From Ligula intestinalis (taxonomy: Eukaryota; Platyhelminthes; Cestoda; Diphyllobothriidea; Diphyllobothriidae), in contig JAYGXS010000007.1 of the NCBI GenBank assembly GCA_036362985.1, forward strand, positions 16,120,480-16,184,479: 64,000 bases of DNA, given 5' to 3'. The notes under the pieces were generated by a model. It searched no databases, was not told the DNA's origin, and was given only the letters and a program-made list of their open reading frames with translations. Each line of letters begins with the position of its first letter. Within the stretch, counting starts at the first letter, position 1. The translations under genes were made by a program, and so were the position numbers. This document shows, in pieces, positions 35,531 through 47,420 of the stretch.

Positions 35531-37819
35531 GGTTGTATTTAAATAATTCGAGTACACATTGATAGCTATAAATGTCGGAAATTAAATGAAAATGAGTAAA
35601 GGAATCTGGTACTGGAAAATGTCATGTGTGCAATTGGAGGCGCCATCAGGCGTGCCGACAAAAGGGGCACGCTAGGGAGGAGCCATTGCAGCTTGATTCC
35701 CATTCGACCACGCGGCTTTCGTAGGTAGTATTGTCGACAAGATAAGGTTCCCCAAATTACAAGTCTGGTAAGGCAGAGTTGGTAGTAAGCGATTTAATTC
35801 GCGAAATGAGCTTTACAACAGGCGCTACCAAAACATTCGGAACGCTGCTTTTTCAGCCAGTTCAGTGAGCATTTTTGTCTCTGCTATAGTGAAACCTTGC
35901 GTGCTGGATGTTTCCTCAGTCACTTACGGAGCACGATGTGCATCGACTTGCTCAAAATAAAGTGTGCACCATGCTACGATTCACCGAGGAGAGCGTAGCA
36001 AAGACACGTGGAACACAAAGACTTGGCGGGCGCAAAGGGGATGAATCACCGTCGCAGTACTGGTTGCAGGCTATCACAGAACTCACGGCAAGTCCGAAGG
36101 CGGCCTACAGCATGGCCAAAGACACAGTTGATGCCTGAAAATATGAATGACAAAACGGACAGGGTATACAGGGAATATAGAAAATGAGTTTTTGTAATTT
36201 GTGGCAGGCTGAGTCTGCGGACAGGACAGAAATGGTAATATTCGGGGTGGTGGGAAAGTGGGTTGGGAAAAAAGGGCAGGAGACCAGAGGCTCCTCCGGC
36301 AAAGTGTCCGGGGCAGCAGCTTTCTGCCAGTCAACATTCACGACCTCCTCGCGAGTGCCACACTGGGTACGGTATGTTTAAAGACAAGCTTCTTCTGTTA
36401 AGCATCATGTGTTTCCTAACTAGTTCAGTTGGCGTCAGACTTGACAGCTTGGCATCATCAGTATTCGCTGCTGAAGGACGCTGTTGCATCAAAAACAGTT
36501 CCTGACTGCCTTGACTGCCCTCAAAGAGAGCTGCAGCGTTTTTAAAATACAATGCAGTTAGGCAGAAGAGGACCAAATTTTACCCTTGACTGATGCGTTT
36601 TCACATCCGAACTGGATGAACTTACTTTTAGAACTGACCACGGCTGAATATACCTCTGCAGAAGGATAGGTCCCAAATCCATAAATGATAGACTGCTTCT
36701 AGCCCTGAAATATTCTTGCTACGAAACCTTTAATATCTATAGTGCACAGATATTATTTACCATTTTTGATGTGATTGTACTTATGTTAACAGGTTTTCTC
36801 ACTTAGAGCAAACTCCCTATCTTGCACACTATTGATTAAGCATATAACTAAAAGAAAGCTAATGTTACGTGGAAAAGAAGGCACTTGTTTTAGGATTTTC
36901 CTGTTTTCCAAGGGGTTTGATTGTGCCCAAGAGGTGCCTTACTAACAGTATCAACATAGAAGGACCCCTCGTAGAATATTACGAATGGCTGGCGAACGTA
37001 AGAGCAAGCCGCCAAGTGTTTTCCGAGATGAGACTGAAGCAAAAGTGATTTGTAGCGCCCCTTATATATATACTCCCCCGCCCAATTGCTTAAAATATTT
37101 TGCGGTCAAATTTTTTATTCTTGGCTAGTGAGTGTAAATTAATATGTAATTGTGGCCGAATTGATCAAAAAATATAAACTTGAATAACGTTATGTTTGTT
37201 TAATGTGCTAAGTACAATAAAATTCAATCAACATAATATTCTAATGCGTAAAATACGAATGCGACTTGAGAGAACTTTGACCTTATCTAGGCAGAATTTA
37301 ACGAAAATTGAAATTCGTCCTCATATTGGTGGAATTTAATAAAAACACTTAAAGTCAGCCTGCCGAACATTTGAAAATAGCTTTTTATTATAAGTCGACG
37401 GAATTTTTGCGGCTTCTATAATAGTTCTTGCCGGCTCTGAGACACAGGCCCTGGGCTGAACCGGAGATGGTGCCCAAGAAAACTGCCGTAAGCGATGCAG
37501 GAATTTTGCGGGATCCTCAGCCGCACCTTAAGGAGGAAGCGAGGTTATTTCCCCGGGAAGTCAGATGGTGGCACCTAAAACCACCTCAGGGTCCGAGCAG
37601 TCATGGTCTGACTTAAAGAGAAACGGATGCCTAATAAGGCAAGAGGGAGATGGTCCGTCCTGTGCTGTGGATCGGCCGCATAGGGAGGACTTCAGCTGAT
37701 GGTTAAACCATCTCGTTGGCAGCCGGGTGATACGTTGTCGTGCGTATGCGAGTACGGCCTAAAAGACAGAGATGAAACTGAAAAGTTAAGATTAAACTTG
37801 GGCACTGCGATCAGTCATA
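35531..37819. other. No recognised gene
   Basis: A frame at 35908-36138 and paired frames at 36083-36576 have no domain. 36700-37400 is AT-rich. The block 37420-37780, less AT-rich and adjacent to the Gypsy integrase, might be an LTR or downstream element sequence, but no second copy supports this. Confidence 0.35.
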
Positions 37820-40230
37820 TTTGTTAATATAGCACAGAAAATGGCAAACCACGCCAGAGGAAAGCATTTATACCTTTGGAAGCCTCATCATTAGGCAGAG
37901 TAATAGCATCCGACCACCGGGTGAATCAATTCACACGGATGAGAAGGCTGAAACGGCCGTTGGACAGAGGCAGGGGGCCTAGGATGTGAAGAGGGACATG
38001 ACTGAGCCTTGCCCCAGAGCCAGGGAAGTTGCCAGTTGGTGCGTGTTTTTGGCGGTGTGTTTTGCTCTGTTGTCAGCTGCGGCAATCCCGTGTCCATGCA
38101 TTGAGGTCCCTGTGCATCCAATGCCGAACGAAATAGACAGAAACCAACTTGCTGGTTGCTGCCCTCCCAGGCTGATATAGATTGTGCAGGGAGGAGAAAA
38201 CAGTTTAGCGAAGGGATGGTGGCCCAAATGGACTGTGGAAAGCGCTGGAGCTGCCACATAATGGTACCGTTGCCACTGCAGTTAGGTCAATCCCGGCGTT
38301 AGTTGCAGATGGGCAATTGAAAATTCGGACAGTGTGCCAGCCACCTCGCTCCGCGCCCCGTCAATATGGTAAATGTCCGAGGTAAAGTGAGAAATATAGT
38401 CCAGTTGTCGAATCTCCCTGGTTATCACTTTGTCAGAATGTGAGTTCAGGGCGTAGTTAAGGCGTTTATAGTCGCAAAACACAGCGAGGTCTCTGCAAAC
38501 GAGAAAGTGCCGTAAGTGTTTGGCGGCAGGATACACAACTGGAAGTTTCCGTATAAACCACATGAACGTGATTTGGTAGATATTCGCTTTTTGGTAAAGA
38601 AAACCAAGGATTGGGACTGACTTGCGATGTGCGGTTGAAGAGCCGCGCCGGCTGCAACATTGGAGGTGTCCTTCATGAGGGAGATGGGAGCTTCGAGGCA
38701 TAGTGCGCCAGGAGTGTGACATTGGCCAGGGCAGCCTTCACCTTGTCAAAAGCAGCAAGGGCATTTGCGGTCAGCTCGAACGATCGTTTGGAAGTAAAAA
38801 TAGAGGTCATGAGTGGCAGAATGGTGTCAGCACAGGTCAGAAGGAACCGGTGGTAGAAGTTCATCATGCCTAGTAAACGCTGAAGCTGACGTTTAAAAAG
38901 AAGAAGGCGGGAAGTCATGAATGGCTGCAACCTTTACCGGCAGAGGATGGATGCCTTTAGTAACGACAAGATGCCCAAGAAACTAGAGGAAAGACATACT
39001 GAAGACATCGAAGACACTGAGGACAACACCAAACTCTTGAAGGTGGTCCAACACTGTTGTGAGATTGTCCATATGTTCCTTGATGATAGAGCTGGCCACC
39101 AAGAGGTCACCAATATAGGCACATACAAAAGGTAGGCCACGAAGCACCCGATATACGAACATCTGCAAGGTTTGGGAGGCGTTATGGAGCCCAAACGGTA
39201 TAAGCAGGAACTCAAAGAGTCCAAAGGGATGGTGACAGCCTTACTCGAAACATCTTCCAATGCCATAGGATTTGGGGTAGCGCGGAATTGGCGACTATGG
39301 CACCGGCACAATCCTGAATATGTGGAACAGGGTAATGGTCCGGGGTGGTGGCTTTGTTAAAGGCCCGGTAGTCACCACAGAGACACCAGTCACGGGTTGT
39401 GATCTTGGGAACAATATGAAGGGCTGAGGCTCATATACGTTCAGGTTGACGGACGACCTCCATTTGAAGCATGTGCTGAAACTCGGTCTTAAAGACAGAG
39501 AGATGTGCGGGCGCGAGACGGTGGGTCTAGAAAGCACAGGAGGGCCAGTATTTCGGATGCGACGAACACCATTATGCGGCGGGGTAGATATACTGAAGTT
39601 TGGGTCGATGAGGACAGAATACTTGGCGAGGGAAAACCAAAATGGGCTCTCGGGATCGGTTTTAAAGATAGAGAGCTTGTGGGACAATTCAGCTGGAGGG
39701 ATATTTCGGACTGGGCTTTTGGTGATCTAGTCATGCGAGCAAAAGTGAAGACAGCTGATCATGGGATCGAAGGAAACGTGGAAGTCTGCAGGGGGCTCAT
39801 CAACAACGACAAATACCCAATGGAAGAGGCGTCGGACTATGAGAGAAACCAGGTGTCGAAGGGGGCAGTTGGCGAGGTGTTAACTGCCTGAACGAAAAGG
39901 TCGGGGTTGGCACGCTGACATTTGCCTTCTGAAGGAGGAATGTCACTCAATTGGGTGCCAATGTCAACGAAGAAACGTCTGCCACGCAGTGTCGCATACG
40001 TAGAGGGTGCGAACGGAATGAGCAGGGAGAGGTGCAGCCACTGGCTCTGGCACCAAAGATGGAGCGATACCAGCAGGTGGTAGCTGAGTAGACATAAGCT
40101 GAAGAAGTAGACAAGACATGCAGGGCAGATGGGCTCGGTGGAGTCAAGGATGAAGAAGCTGATCGCCGTTGAAGAAAAGCTATCTGTTCAGCAAGTTTCG
40201 AAATCTCATTTTTCATGTGTGAGAGGGGAG
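37820..40230 (-). pseudogene. Ty3/Gypsy gag-pol remnant (protease, RT, RNase H, integrase)
   Basis: Minus-strand order is that of Ty3/Gypsy pol. At 40.05-40.2 kb lies a nucleocapsid-like CWYRSIFGARASGCTSPC. A protease trace DIGTQLSDIPPSE follows near 39.95 kb. RT comes next with NKATTPDH-like residues degraded to TKPPPRTITLFHI (39.32 kb), VLRGLPFVCAYIGDLLVAS (39.1 kb; normally YIDD, so a catalytic Asp is Gly) and LLGMMNFYHRFL (38.87 kb). RNase H reads RDLAVFCDYKRLNYALNSHS and IRQLDYISHFTSDI (38.4-38.5 kb). Integrase traces MHRDLNAWTRDCRS (then a stop where a zinc-binding Cys is expected) and HILGPLPLSNGRF follow at 37.9-38.1 kb. Stops and frameshifts make it inactive. LTRs were not identified. 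Confidence 0.88.
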
Positions 40231-42634
40231 ATACATATGAAACTTAAAAGAGTTGGGAATGCGGTAAGTAGTGTTTTGAGGAAAATGAAACTCTCCATCA
40301 GCCTTTCAGAAATTTAAGTGAGTTGCGTGGCAGTGAGAGAGTCAGAAGCAGGTGTCAAGATACGCCGAATTGCTGCTGAAAAGGTGTCCATGGTCAACAC
40401 CTGACTATATCGTAGATTTAGAAGAATAATAAGTTCGTACACAGTAACCAATTTTTGTAAGTGATTGTTTCGACAACACAAAGGTTTTCACAATCAAAAT
40501 TCAGGGACGATAGAATAGACTGGAAAAGCTTTTACTGCGAGAAAATGATCAGTACAAAGGCTGTGTAATGCGCCAGCTCCGTCTGCACGTCGGGTTTTTC
40601 CGTAAAAAAGTGCCGTTGTGAAGATTTTCCTGCGTGATTAGTGCTCTCTCGCTTGCATACGTAATTGATTGACATCGAGAGTAAGCACGTATGAAACAGC
40701 GAGTCGACCGATAGCACTAGAAAGGCCGACGCAGGATAAGTTGTCACGCTTGAGTACAAATCATGGAAGGCGATGGCGGCTCTGAGCGCGCAGACTCCCG
40801 TATCAGTACGGTCAACAACATGTGAGAGTTAGGATGCGGAGGTGGCAGGTCAATGTAATCATACTATGCGCCATCGATATGGCCGATGCCGGTGGTGGAT
40901 TCTGCGATGCATTCCAGGTTGACGGCCTCCCAAGATTATATTATTTCTGACTGGGATCGAAGGACAGACGTTGGCGGCTTATGTTTCGGGTAAAAAGTGA
41001 AGTCAAAACCCTAGGAATGCGACAGAAATGCTACATGGCCAAATACTTAGCGAGTAGTTAACAGTCGGAGGTGGCTAGGGTTTTCGACTGGTGAAAGTTT
41101 CATAGAGAATGCCAATGGCAGGTTCGAACTAGTATGTTTTGGATAACTGCACCAATAACTTCTAACAAGGTGGCTACTACAGAAGAATGAAGCTCGTTGA
41201 AGAGAGGTTTCAGTAACCGGAGCGTTGACCCCCTAAAATACAGAGAGTGCCTCACCAGTAAGCTTGAGGAGGCCCTTCGGTTCGGAACTCATCTTTGTGC
41301 TTATCAGTATAAGATTATACGGTTATCTCATAGTGGGTGATGGATTTTGGCCAAAATGTCTATATTAAATTTCGTTCTGTGCCTATAGACCCTAGAATAT
41401 GCTGCTTTACTCCTAGGAACTTAAAAAGTGATCATTTTTAAACGGAAATATCTACGAGAAGGTACGCAGGGAATGCTGGTGGACCCACTGCTGAATCAAA
41501 GACTTCGCAGCTGGGCCATGCAGTGGTAGAAAATGAGCAAAGCATGCATCCGAGTCTTAAGTGTTACCCCTGCTGCCAGTATAGTAAATAACTACATGGC
41601 TTATTGTTGAAAAATATGACAACTTTCACGAATAATGACTCTTATGCATATTTACTTGGTCGAACAACAAGCGTCTCACATAAATATCCTTAATAAACAC
41701 TATATGCCATAGTATGCGGCAGTACAGTATGAGACGATTAGAAAATTTGTTTGCGTATGCACAGATGCTTGATTAATATTGATAAATCACCAGATGGATC
41801 GAAAGCGAAATTTCTTGGAGTCGTCCTTATTCTTTTTTCAATCTCCAAAGTACCAGCAGGCTATCCGTAACAGTCACCCGACTGGTTGTGGGATTGGCTG
41901 CTTCCATAATAAGTGGTTATTTCTGAGACTGTTGTCAAAAGCAAGTCTATCATAAAACTTTCTTCCAAATATCCATGGGAACGTTTCTATTAATGCGTTA
42001 CACCACCTAGTCAATAATTACAGCAATTACTCTCCAAAGGCTTCTGCCCCACATTCACGTTATTATCTATGTGCTTGGGAAGTCGAATTCGTGGCCTTCT
42101 TTCAGAATAGGAACGACAGTTTCGGACAACAGGTCGCCTCTCCAAAGGGCTCGTTTTTGCAAGAGGATTCGCGAGATGAATCGTATAGTAGCAGACACAA
42201 ACGTCGCATGAAATTTAATAAAATAAACAACATTGCTCACCAGTGTTCATTAGATCACTTAGCTGCATCGTTTTGTTACGCATGGTGGCTACGGGACGGT
42301 TGTTTATGGCCACGAAAAACTATGCGTCTGTGCTTCTCGCAGGGCACTGTTCAGTTCTTCCGACGTTCTAAGCGTAATGACTTTTAATTTTATCTAAGCT
42401 ATAGAATTAACTTTTTGGACAACTAAGCAGGGGCTGGTGTAAATACACTAGAGTGCATAGTTAAGCAAGTGGATATGGTAGGATGTAGAATACATGCCCA
42501 TGACAGCGTTGAGGGGCAGCCTATCCAAAAGGCCGTAAGGCCATGAGTTTTGTTTGTGGTAAATGACCTCTTAATTAATTGAGCATGAGTTGATTTCGCA
42601 CAGTTGACTGAAGATTATTTTTTATATGCTTGTG
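40231..42634. other. No recognised gene
   Basis: The first part may be upstream gag sequence of the Gypsy remnant, but I saw no clear trace. A frame at 42091-42387 has no domain. Confidence 0.35.
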
Positions 42635-44907
42635 CAGGGGTCGGCAAACTTTTAAAAAGCCAAGAATGCAAATATTTGGAAATATATTTCAGTGAGAACC
42701 ATATAGCATATTTTAAGATGAAATTCAATTAAGTGTGAGTATAATAAGCCTCTAAATTTATTCTTTTAAATAATGTTCTCATAATATCCATTGCTAATAT
42801 GACTTCTGATGTTGCATGGATTCGCTGATGGTTTTATAGTCTGGTCAGTAGTTGGTGAGGTTAAGCTTCATGCAAGCGTTGAGGCTCTCATCCGTTAGAC
42901 GTGGTCGTAGGGTGGGCTTGATGTATCTACGATGTGAGAATGACTGCTCCCATGCATACGTAGATCCAAACAGGGTCAAAAGAGCAAAAATCAAACGCTG
43001 CAGTGAGTGGAATGTGACAGAAAGCGTGTTCCAAGTTTTTATTATCAACTGGTCTCCGGGTTGAAGTTTTTTAATTTCTGTCTACATGGGCTTGCTTGCC
43101 AACTCCACTTTATGTTGTGTGATTCTTTCCAAATCTTCATTGAGTGACTTGAACTTATTCACTCACATATCTGAGACCTTAAGGTCAGCCAATTCTTCTT
43201 CGAAATCTCTAACGGAGAGACCAGGAATATATCGTAGGTCAGCTGTGTTTAGTGAACACTCCGTTGGATGGGCGATGAATTTAAAAAGATGAGTGCGCTC
43301 TCGAAATTCTCCAAAGCATGCTTTGAACAGCTGTAGGAGACTGGATGTGAAGCCAAGAAGCTGGTGAAGAACCAAGTTTTGAGTAAAGTCACTTACTGGA
43401 CATGCACCTTTATACTGTCCTAGTTTTTTAAAATGTAGTAAACGATCTGTTTCAAGATCCATGATAAAGAGTCCAAGCTTTCTTTCAAAAGTAAACACGA
43501 ATTGCTGAAGGGCTAACACTGTTTTTCCATTGCCTTGCAATTTAACGTTAAGTTGGTTCAGATGTTCGGTCCTATCGACGACATAGTAAAACATGAGGAG
43601 CCACTCAGTTTCGGCTAGCTCACGATGATCAGTGCCCTTCATTTCAAGGAACATCCGGATTTCATTCAGGCAAGCCGCAAAACGGCTGAGCACCTTCAAT
43701 TTTGATAAACAACGTACATTGCTGTGCAAAATCAGACCACGATAATTATTTCCAACTTCATCCAGCAGTGTTTTAAACTGTCGATCATTTGAGGCCCGGG
43801 CAACAATAAGGTTGATCACACGAATGACCAGCGACATCACTTCGCCAAGTTGCCCGTCACATATCTGAGCCCAAATAGCCTCCTGGTATAGAATGCAATG
43901 GAAACGTAGGATGTATCTATTTTAATGTTCGCAGAGAAGCGCCATAAATCCTTTGTTTTTCCCCAACATACATGGAGCACCTACAGTACACACTGGGGTA
44001 AGTATATCCATAGGTATTTTTTTCTCTTGAGCGAACTCCATGAAAGACTTGAATAAACTCTCACCTCTTGTGGGCCCTTATATTGGCAGAACCTCAAGAC
44101 TCAGGAGAAAACGGAAGCAATTGCTGTCGGCAAGCCAGAAGTGGACCAGCCAGGTCAAACCTAGGGGTGCCGAAACTCCAGAGATAGGTTGAGATTAAAT
44201 TGATTCTAATACGGGTTGCGATGGCAGCACGTCCTTGGAGGTGGACGGCCACAATGCGTGCTTCCCCCCTTCGTTCTCCAAGATCCGCTGTCCCAAAGTC
44301 ATGTGTTGCCATAAGCGACTGTTCTAATGCTCTCTTGCACTGACACCCCCGTCCCCCGAGGCTTGACCTTGCAGCTGCCTTTGAGTAATCGGTAGCAGCT
44401 GCGCGAGCGTCCCCTTTCCTTCGGTTTTCTGGCGGCCCCCAGACCGCCGCCCTCGCGACCGCAGTTTATTCAGTCACGCACACACACCCGAGCATACACG
44501 TGCCTCCAACTACCTAAGAGGAATTTGAATACCCACCCCTCGGCCGATGCAGCAAAGATCTTTGCAGGTGACATCCCCTCAGGCAATTGCAAGACACCAA
44601 TAACAGAACAACTGAACCTGCTCCGCAATCCTACTGAATCAGCTGTCACCACTGTCTCAAGCTCCCTCAGGTCTGGGTGGGCAGCGATTGGGAGTTCTGT
44701 ACATACTAAATCACTCCCTCTGGTGACTTCTGTCTTTTAACTTCCAACCTGGGATTTGGCCTGATGATTGTAGTGATCCGAGTACAACCCACTACTTAGA
44801 CCCCTAAAGATTAACCGAAATCATAAAATCTGAAGTTTACAAGAGAGCCATAAGCATTCATCAAAAGAGCCATATATGGCTCGCGATCCAAAGGTTGCCG
44901 ACCCCGG
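42635..44907 (-). mobile_element. hAT-superfamily DNA transposon with both terminal repeats
   Basis: Left terminus CAGGGGTCGGCAAACTTTT (42635-42653) is inverted at the right terminus as ...AGGTTGCCGACCCCGG (ending 44907). Flanking 8-mers TGCTTGTG (42627-42634) and TGCTACTG (44908-44915) agree at 6 of 8 positions, the size of a hAT target duplication. Length about 2.27 kb. Minus-strand transposase sequence fills 42790-44100, whereas 44100-44830 has no transposase trace. The subterminal GAGCCATATATGGCTCGCGATCC next to the right end is a palindrome-rich stretch, as is common near hAT ends. Confidence 0.85.
42790..44100 (-). pseudogene. hAT transposase (ZBED/GTF2IRD2-like), broken
   Basis: The minus-strand order is GESLFKSFMEFAQEKKIPMD, then GAPCMLGKNKGFMALLCEH followed by a stop, FHCILYQEAIWAQICDGQLG, then a 225-codon open stretch (43840-43163) with VINLIVARASNDRQFKTLL and LHSNVRCLSKLKVLSRF. 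The C-terminal dimerisation region is FALLTLFGSTYAWEQSFSH with RLTDESLNACMKLNLTNY (42.86-42.97 kb). These are the conserved blocks of hAT transposases related to domesticated ZBED5/GTF2IRD2 proteins. The N-terminal BED zinc finger and the first catalytic region are not seen. At least three stops or frameshifts interrupt the frame (44-43.9 kb, 43.16 kb, 43.08 kb), so it is non-functional. Confidence 0.88.
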
Positions 44908-46687
44908 TGCTACTGTGTTTGAAAGATAGTCCGATAATTGACGCAGCGGGCTATTTGTATAAAATTATTTCCACGGAATTTGTCCGTTTGAGCTATTTTC
45001 AAACTACCATGCTTGAACGACTGAACCTGGTCTGGCGAATCGGTCTTTATTCATTAACTCTGTGAAGTGGATCGGTTGCTTGATAGGTGCCACCTATGCA
45101 CATTATATAGTGCTGCAAATGGCCTTGTCTCACTTAAGTCTAGCGGCTTCCTACTCTCCATTTTCTAAGCGTACTAGCCGTTTACCTAATCTCAAATATG
45201 GATTGAGGTTATGAAATAACTGTTTCAGTGTGGTGGGTACTAATTGAACTTCACGCGATTTTAGCTGGTTTCAATTCGATTATTGACTTGATTCAAATAT
45301 GTATTTATGTTTAAAGCAACTCTTACATGAATATCGGTGCTCCAACTTCCGTAGCACCGTCCAGCGTGTCAAATTGCTCAATAACTTGGATTGGGTCTAG
45401 CCCCTTCCGTGTGACTTTAGCATTCTGTCAGATTATTTAATGTAGATCAAAGTCTATTCTCCCTGACGAACCGCAGACAAACGCTCTTTGATGCTGCTAT
45501 AGAAGGTTCATAGCAAGCCTACCAATTTCGTGATTCTGAATCGCTAAATGCATGGCGATTGCGACCAATAAACAGCCTGTTAGGCAGGCCGAAATGATGT
45601 AGGTGCTACATATGCCTAAACAAACTAACATCCTACGTGTTTAATGCAATGCTCCAAATTCACAATGGAGTGACACTGTATAACAAACGTATGAAACCCT
45701 GTTGTAACATATACTAGCGAGTATATCTAAGCAAAGAGGTAACTCGTCTCCACCCAGTTGCGCGTAGAGTGCAATGCTGTCAGAATGATGCAGAGCTGAT
45801 TTAAGGAGTTGTTGAAATTATTTTAAATGGAGAAGGATTGGTTTAGAAAACTTGCAGATTATCAAATCACCCGAGTATTCAATTGGAATTCAATTTTGGC
45901 CGAATGCCCGTAACAAAAACTATCTTGAGTAAGAAAGTAATTAGCACTTTTGTAATACGACTCCTTGCTTATAATTTGAATAAGTTCAGGCGAGCTTCTA
46001 ATGTCTAAGCGTTCGCATCAGTGAAATATCCATCTTCTTTCATTCCGAAATCGGCGCAAATTAGTTCTACACGTGCGTTTTCCGAGATGGCGTTATTACT
46101 GTGACCTTACATTTTCTGCTTGTAACTTCTTATGTCCTGTAGCTATGTAAGTGCAAAACCTCTTCATTTTTTCTGTATATAAACTACATCTGAGTTGATT
46201 GCGGATAAATTACGTGCAAGAGTGTCTTCGCGTGAGAAAGTCATAGATCATAAAATTATGCCCAGAAAACCCTGATTATAATAAAAATAATCATTATATC
46301 AACTGCTCAAACATTTTTAGTAACAATTTATTGATTAAAAACGTCGGTGAAACCACATTTTAGGCAACTAATGGCGCCTCGTCGTTCCACACTGCACATC
46401 GGTCGCATTGGCAGAGAAAGCCGAGTACACAGAGTGATAAAAAGATACAACATCTTGGGAGGCATATACTCAAGGTAAGTGTACTGAAACGGCAGCACTT
46501 CCTTAGGAGCGCCTCACTGCCATGATCAGTGGAGACGAAACAATTGAAGGTCGGATTCCACTGCTACCAGTTTTGAAACATTTCAATCGCGTTTTTGTTT
46601 TCTTCAACTCGATGCTGACAGGCCTGGGTGGCACACTAAATTGGCGTTAATATAGTTTGATATATCTCCATAAAAAGTGTTCTTGTT
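44908..46687. other. AT-rich stretch without a recognised feature
   Basis: No open frame of note, and no repeat, splice-linked exon or RNA was recognised. Confidence 0.45.
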
Positions 46688-46918
46688 TCAGTATCAGTAT
46701 CATTTATTGAGGGAAATATAGGCGAACGCCTTTGATCTCCCTATTGGTAACAAGATGACAGGAAATATATGGATACAAAGTAGAATGTAAAAAGTACGCC
46801 AATGTCATGATAAAATCTGCTAGGTAGTCCAAATAGTAATGAAACATAATAAATCTTTTATCACGAGTAGTATAATGTAATCTAATGCAATGTCCTTGTA
46901 CATGTCCTTGTAAAGTAA
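46688..46918 (-). mobile_element. CR1-A 3' end, copy A3
   Basis: On the minus strand this is 3' UTR only, ending GGCGTTCGCCTATATTTCCC, then TCAATAAATGATACTGATACTG. It matches the last ~230 nt of copies A1 and A2. It directly follows a PLE tail on the same strand, as in copy A1. Confidence 0.85.
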
Positions 46919-46960
46919 TACAATAGATTGAGAAGAAGCAGGTTCGATCACTGGAATCGG

Positions 46961-47018
46961 AGTTTTATTTTTCTGAGCTTTCGAACTCTTGCGGGAGTCC
47001 ATCGTCAGAGATAAAACC
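46961..47018 (-). ncRNA. Hammerhead-like ribozyme motif
   Basis: On the minus strand: GGTTTTAT, CT, CTGACGA, T, hairpin GGACTC/GAGTTC with CCGCAA loop, GAAA, GCTCAGAAA, ATAAAACT. Stem I GTTTTAT/ATAAAAC is 7 bp and perfect. Both core boxes are intact; stem III has lost its pairing. Nearly identical to 18245-18303. Confidence 0.6.
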
Positions 47019-47240
47019 GTCAACGAAAGCAGGCAACATATATAGGGGGAAATGGGGCCAAGTAACCGTCAACGAAAGCAGTCAAAATTAACAGGGGTAG
47101 GGGGGGTTACTTAACTGTCAAAGAAAGCAAGCAAAATGTTTACAGGGGAAAGGGGCCAAGTAAACATTAAAGAAAGCAACCAACGTATAAAGGAGAGGGG
47201 GTAATTAACTGTTAACGAGGGAAAGCAAAATGTGTAGGGG
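46990..47240 (-). repeat. Tandem array of ~48-bp units in PLE 3' UTR
   Basis: Plus-strand units start near 47016, 47070, 47119, 47168 and 47213 with variants of ACCGTCAACGAAAGCA and end in GGGG-rich tracts followed by (A)AGTA or AATTA. Two units are present at 18180-18250, and one or two at 49010-49075, so copy number varies between PLE copies. Confidence 0.75.
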
Positions 47241-47377
47241 GAGGGATCAATTATCCGTCATAGGGGCGAGGGGGGGGGAAGGTAGCAGGAAAGGAAAGAG
47301 GGACAGGACCACCAGGGCTAGCGTAATATTCGCCTGAGTGAAAAATGCTACTATGTTTTGAGTAACTCTGTTTGACT

Positions 47378-47420
47378 GACTTTATTTAATTTAGGTGTTC
47401 ACGTCCCCTTCGAGTGGGAT
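47378..47420 (+). repeat. Short dispersed block shared with 4016-4060
   Basis: ACTTTATTTAATTTAGGTG, TTCACGTCCCC and TTCGA match the block at 4016-4060 with a few substitutions. The flanks differ. Confidence 0.5.

Larger units (their letters stand above)
46921..47330 (-). mobile_element. PLE 3' end: C-terminal codons, tandem repeat array and hammerhead-like motif
   Basis: On the minus strand the first ~70 nt encode SPGGPVPLSFPATFPP..APMTDN-stop. This aligns with the last residues of the PLE at 49056-50003 (GTGGPVPSSLLPPPFPMTYD-stop). The 3' UTR follows as five to six tandem units of about 46-50 bp, each with a CAACGAAAGCA-like core on the plus strand (46990-47240), and then the hammerhead-like motif. 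So this is a 5'-truncated PLE copy retaining just the extreme 3' end. Confidence 0.8.

Noticed and set aside
42091..42387. 98-codon frame before the hAT element
   Set aside because: No domain, no splice signals and no related copy.
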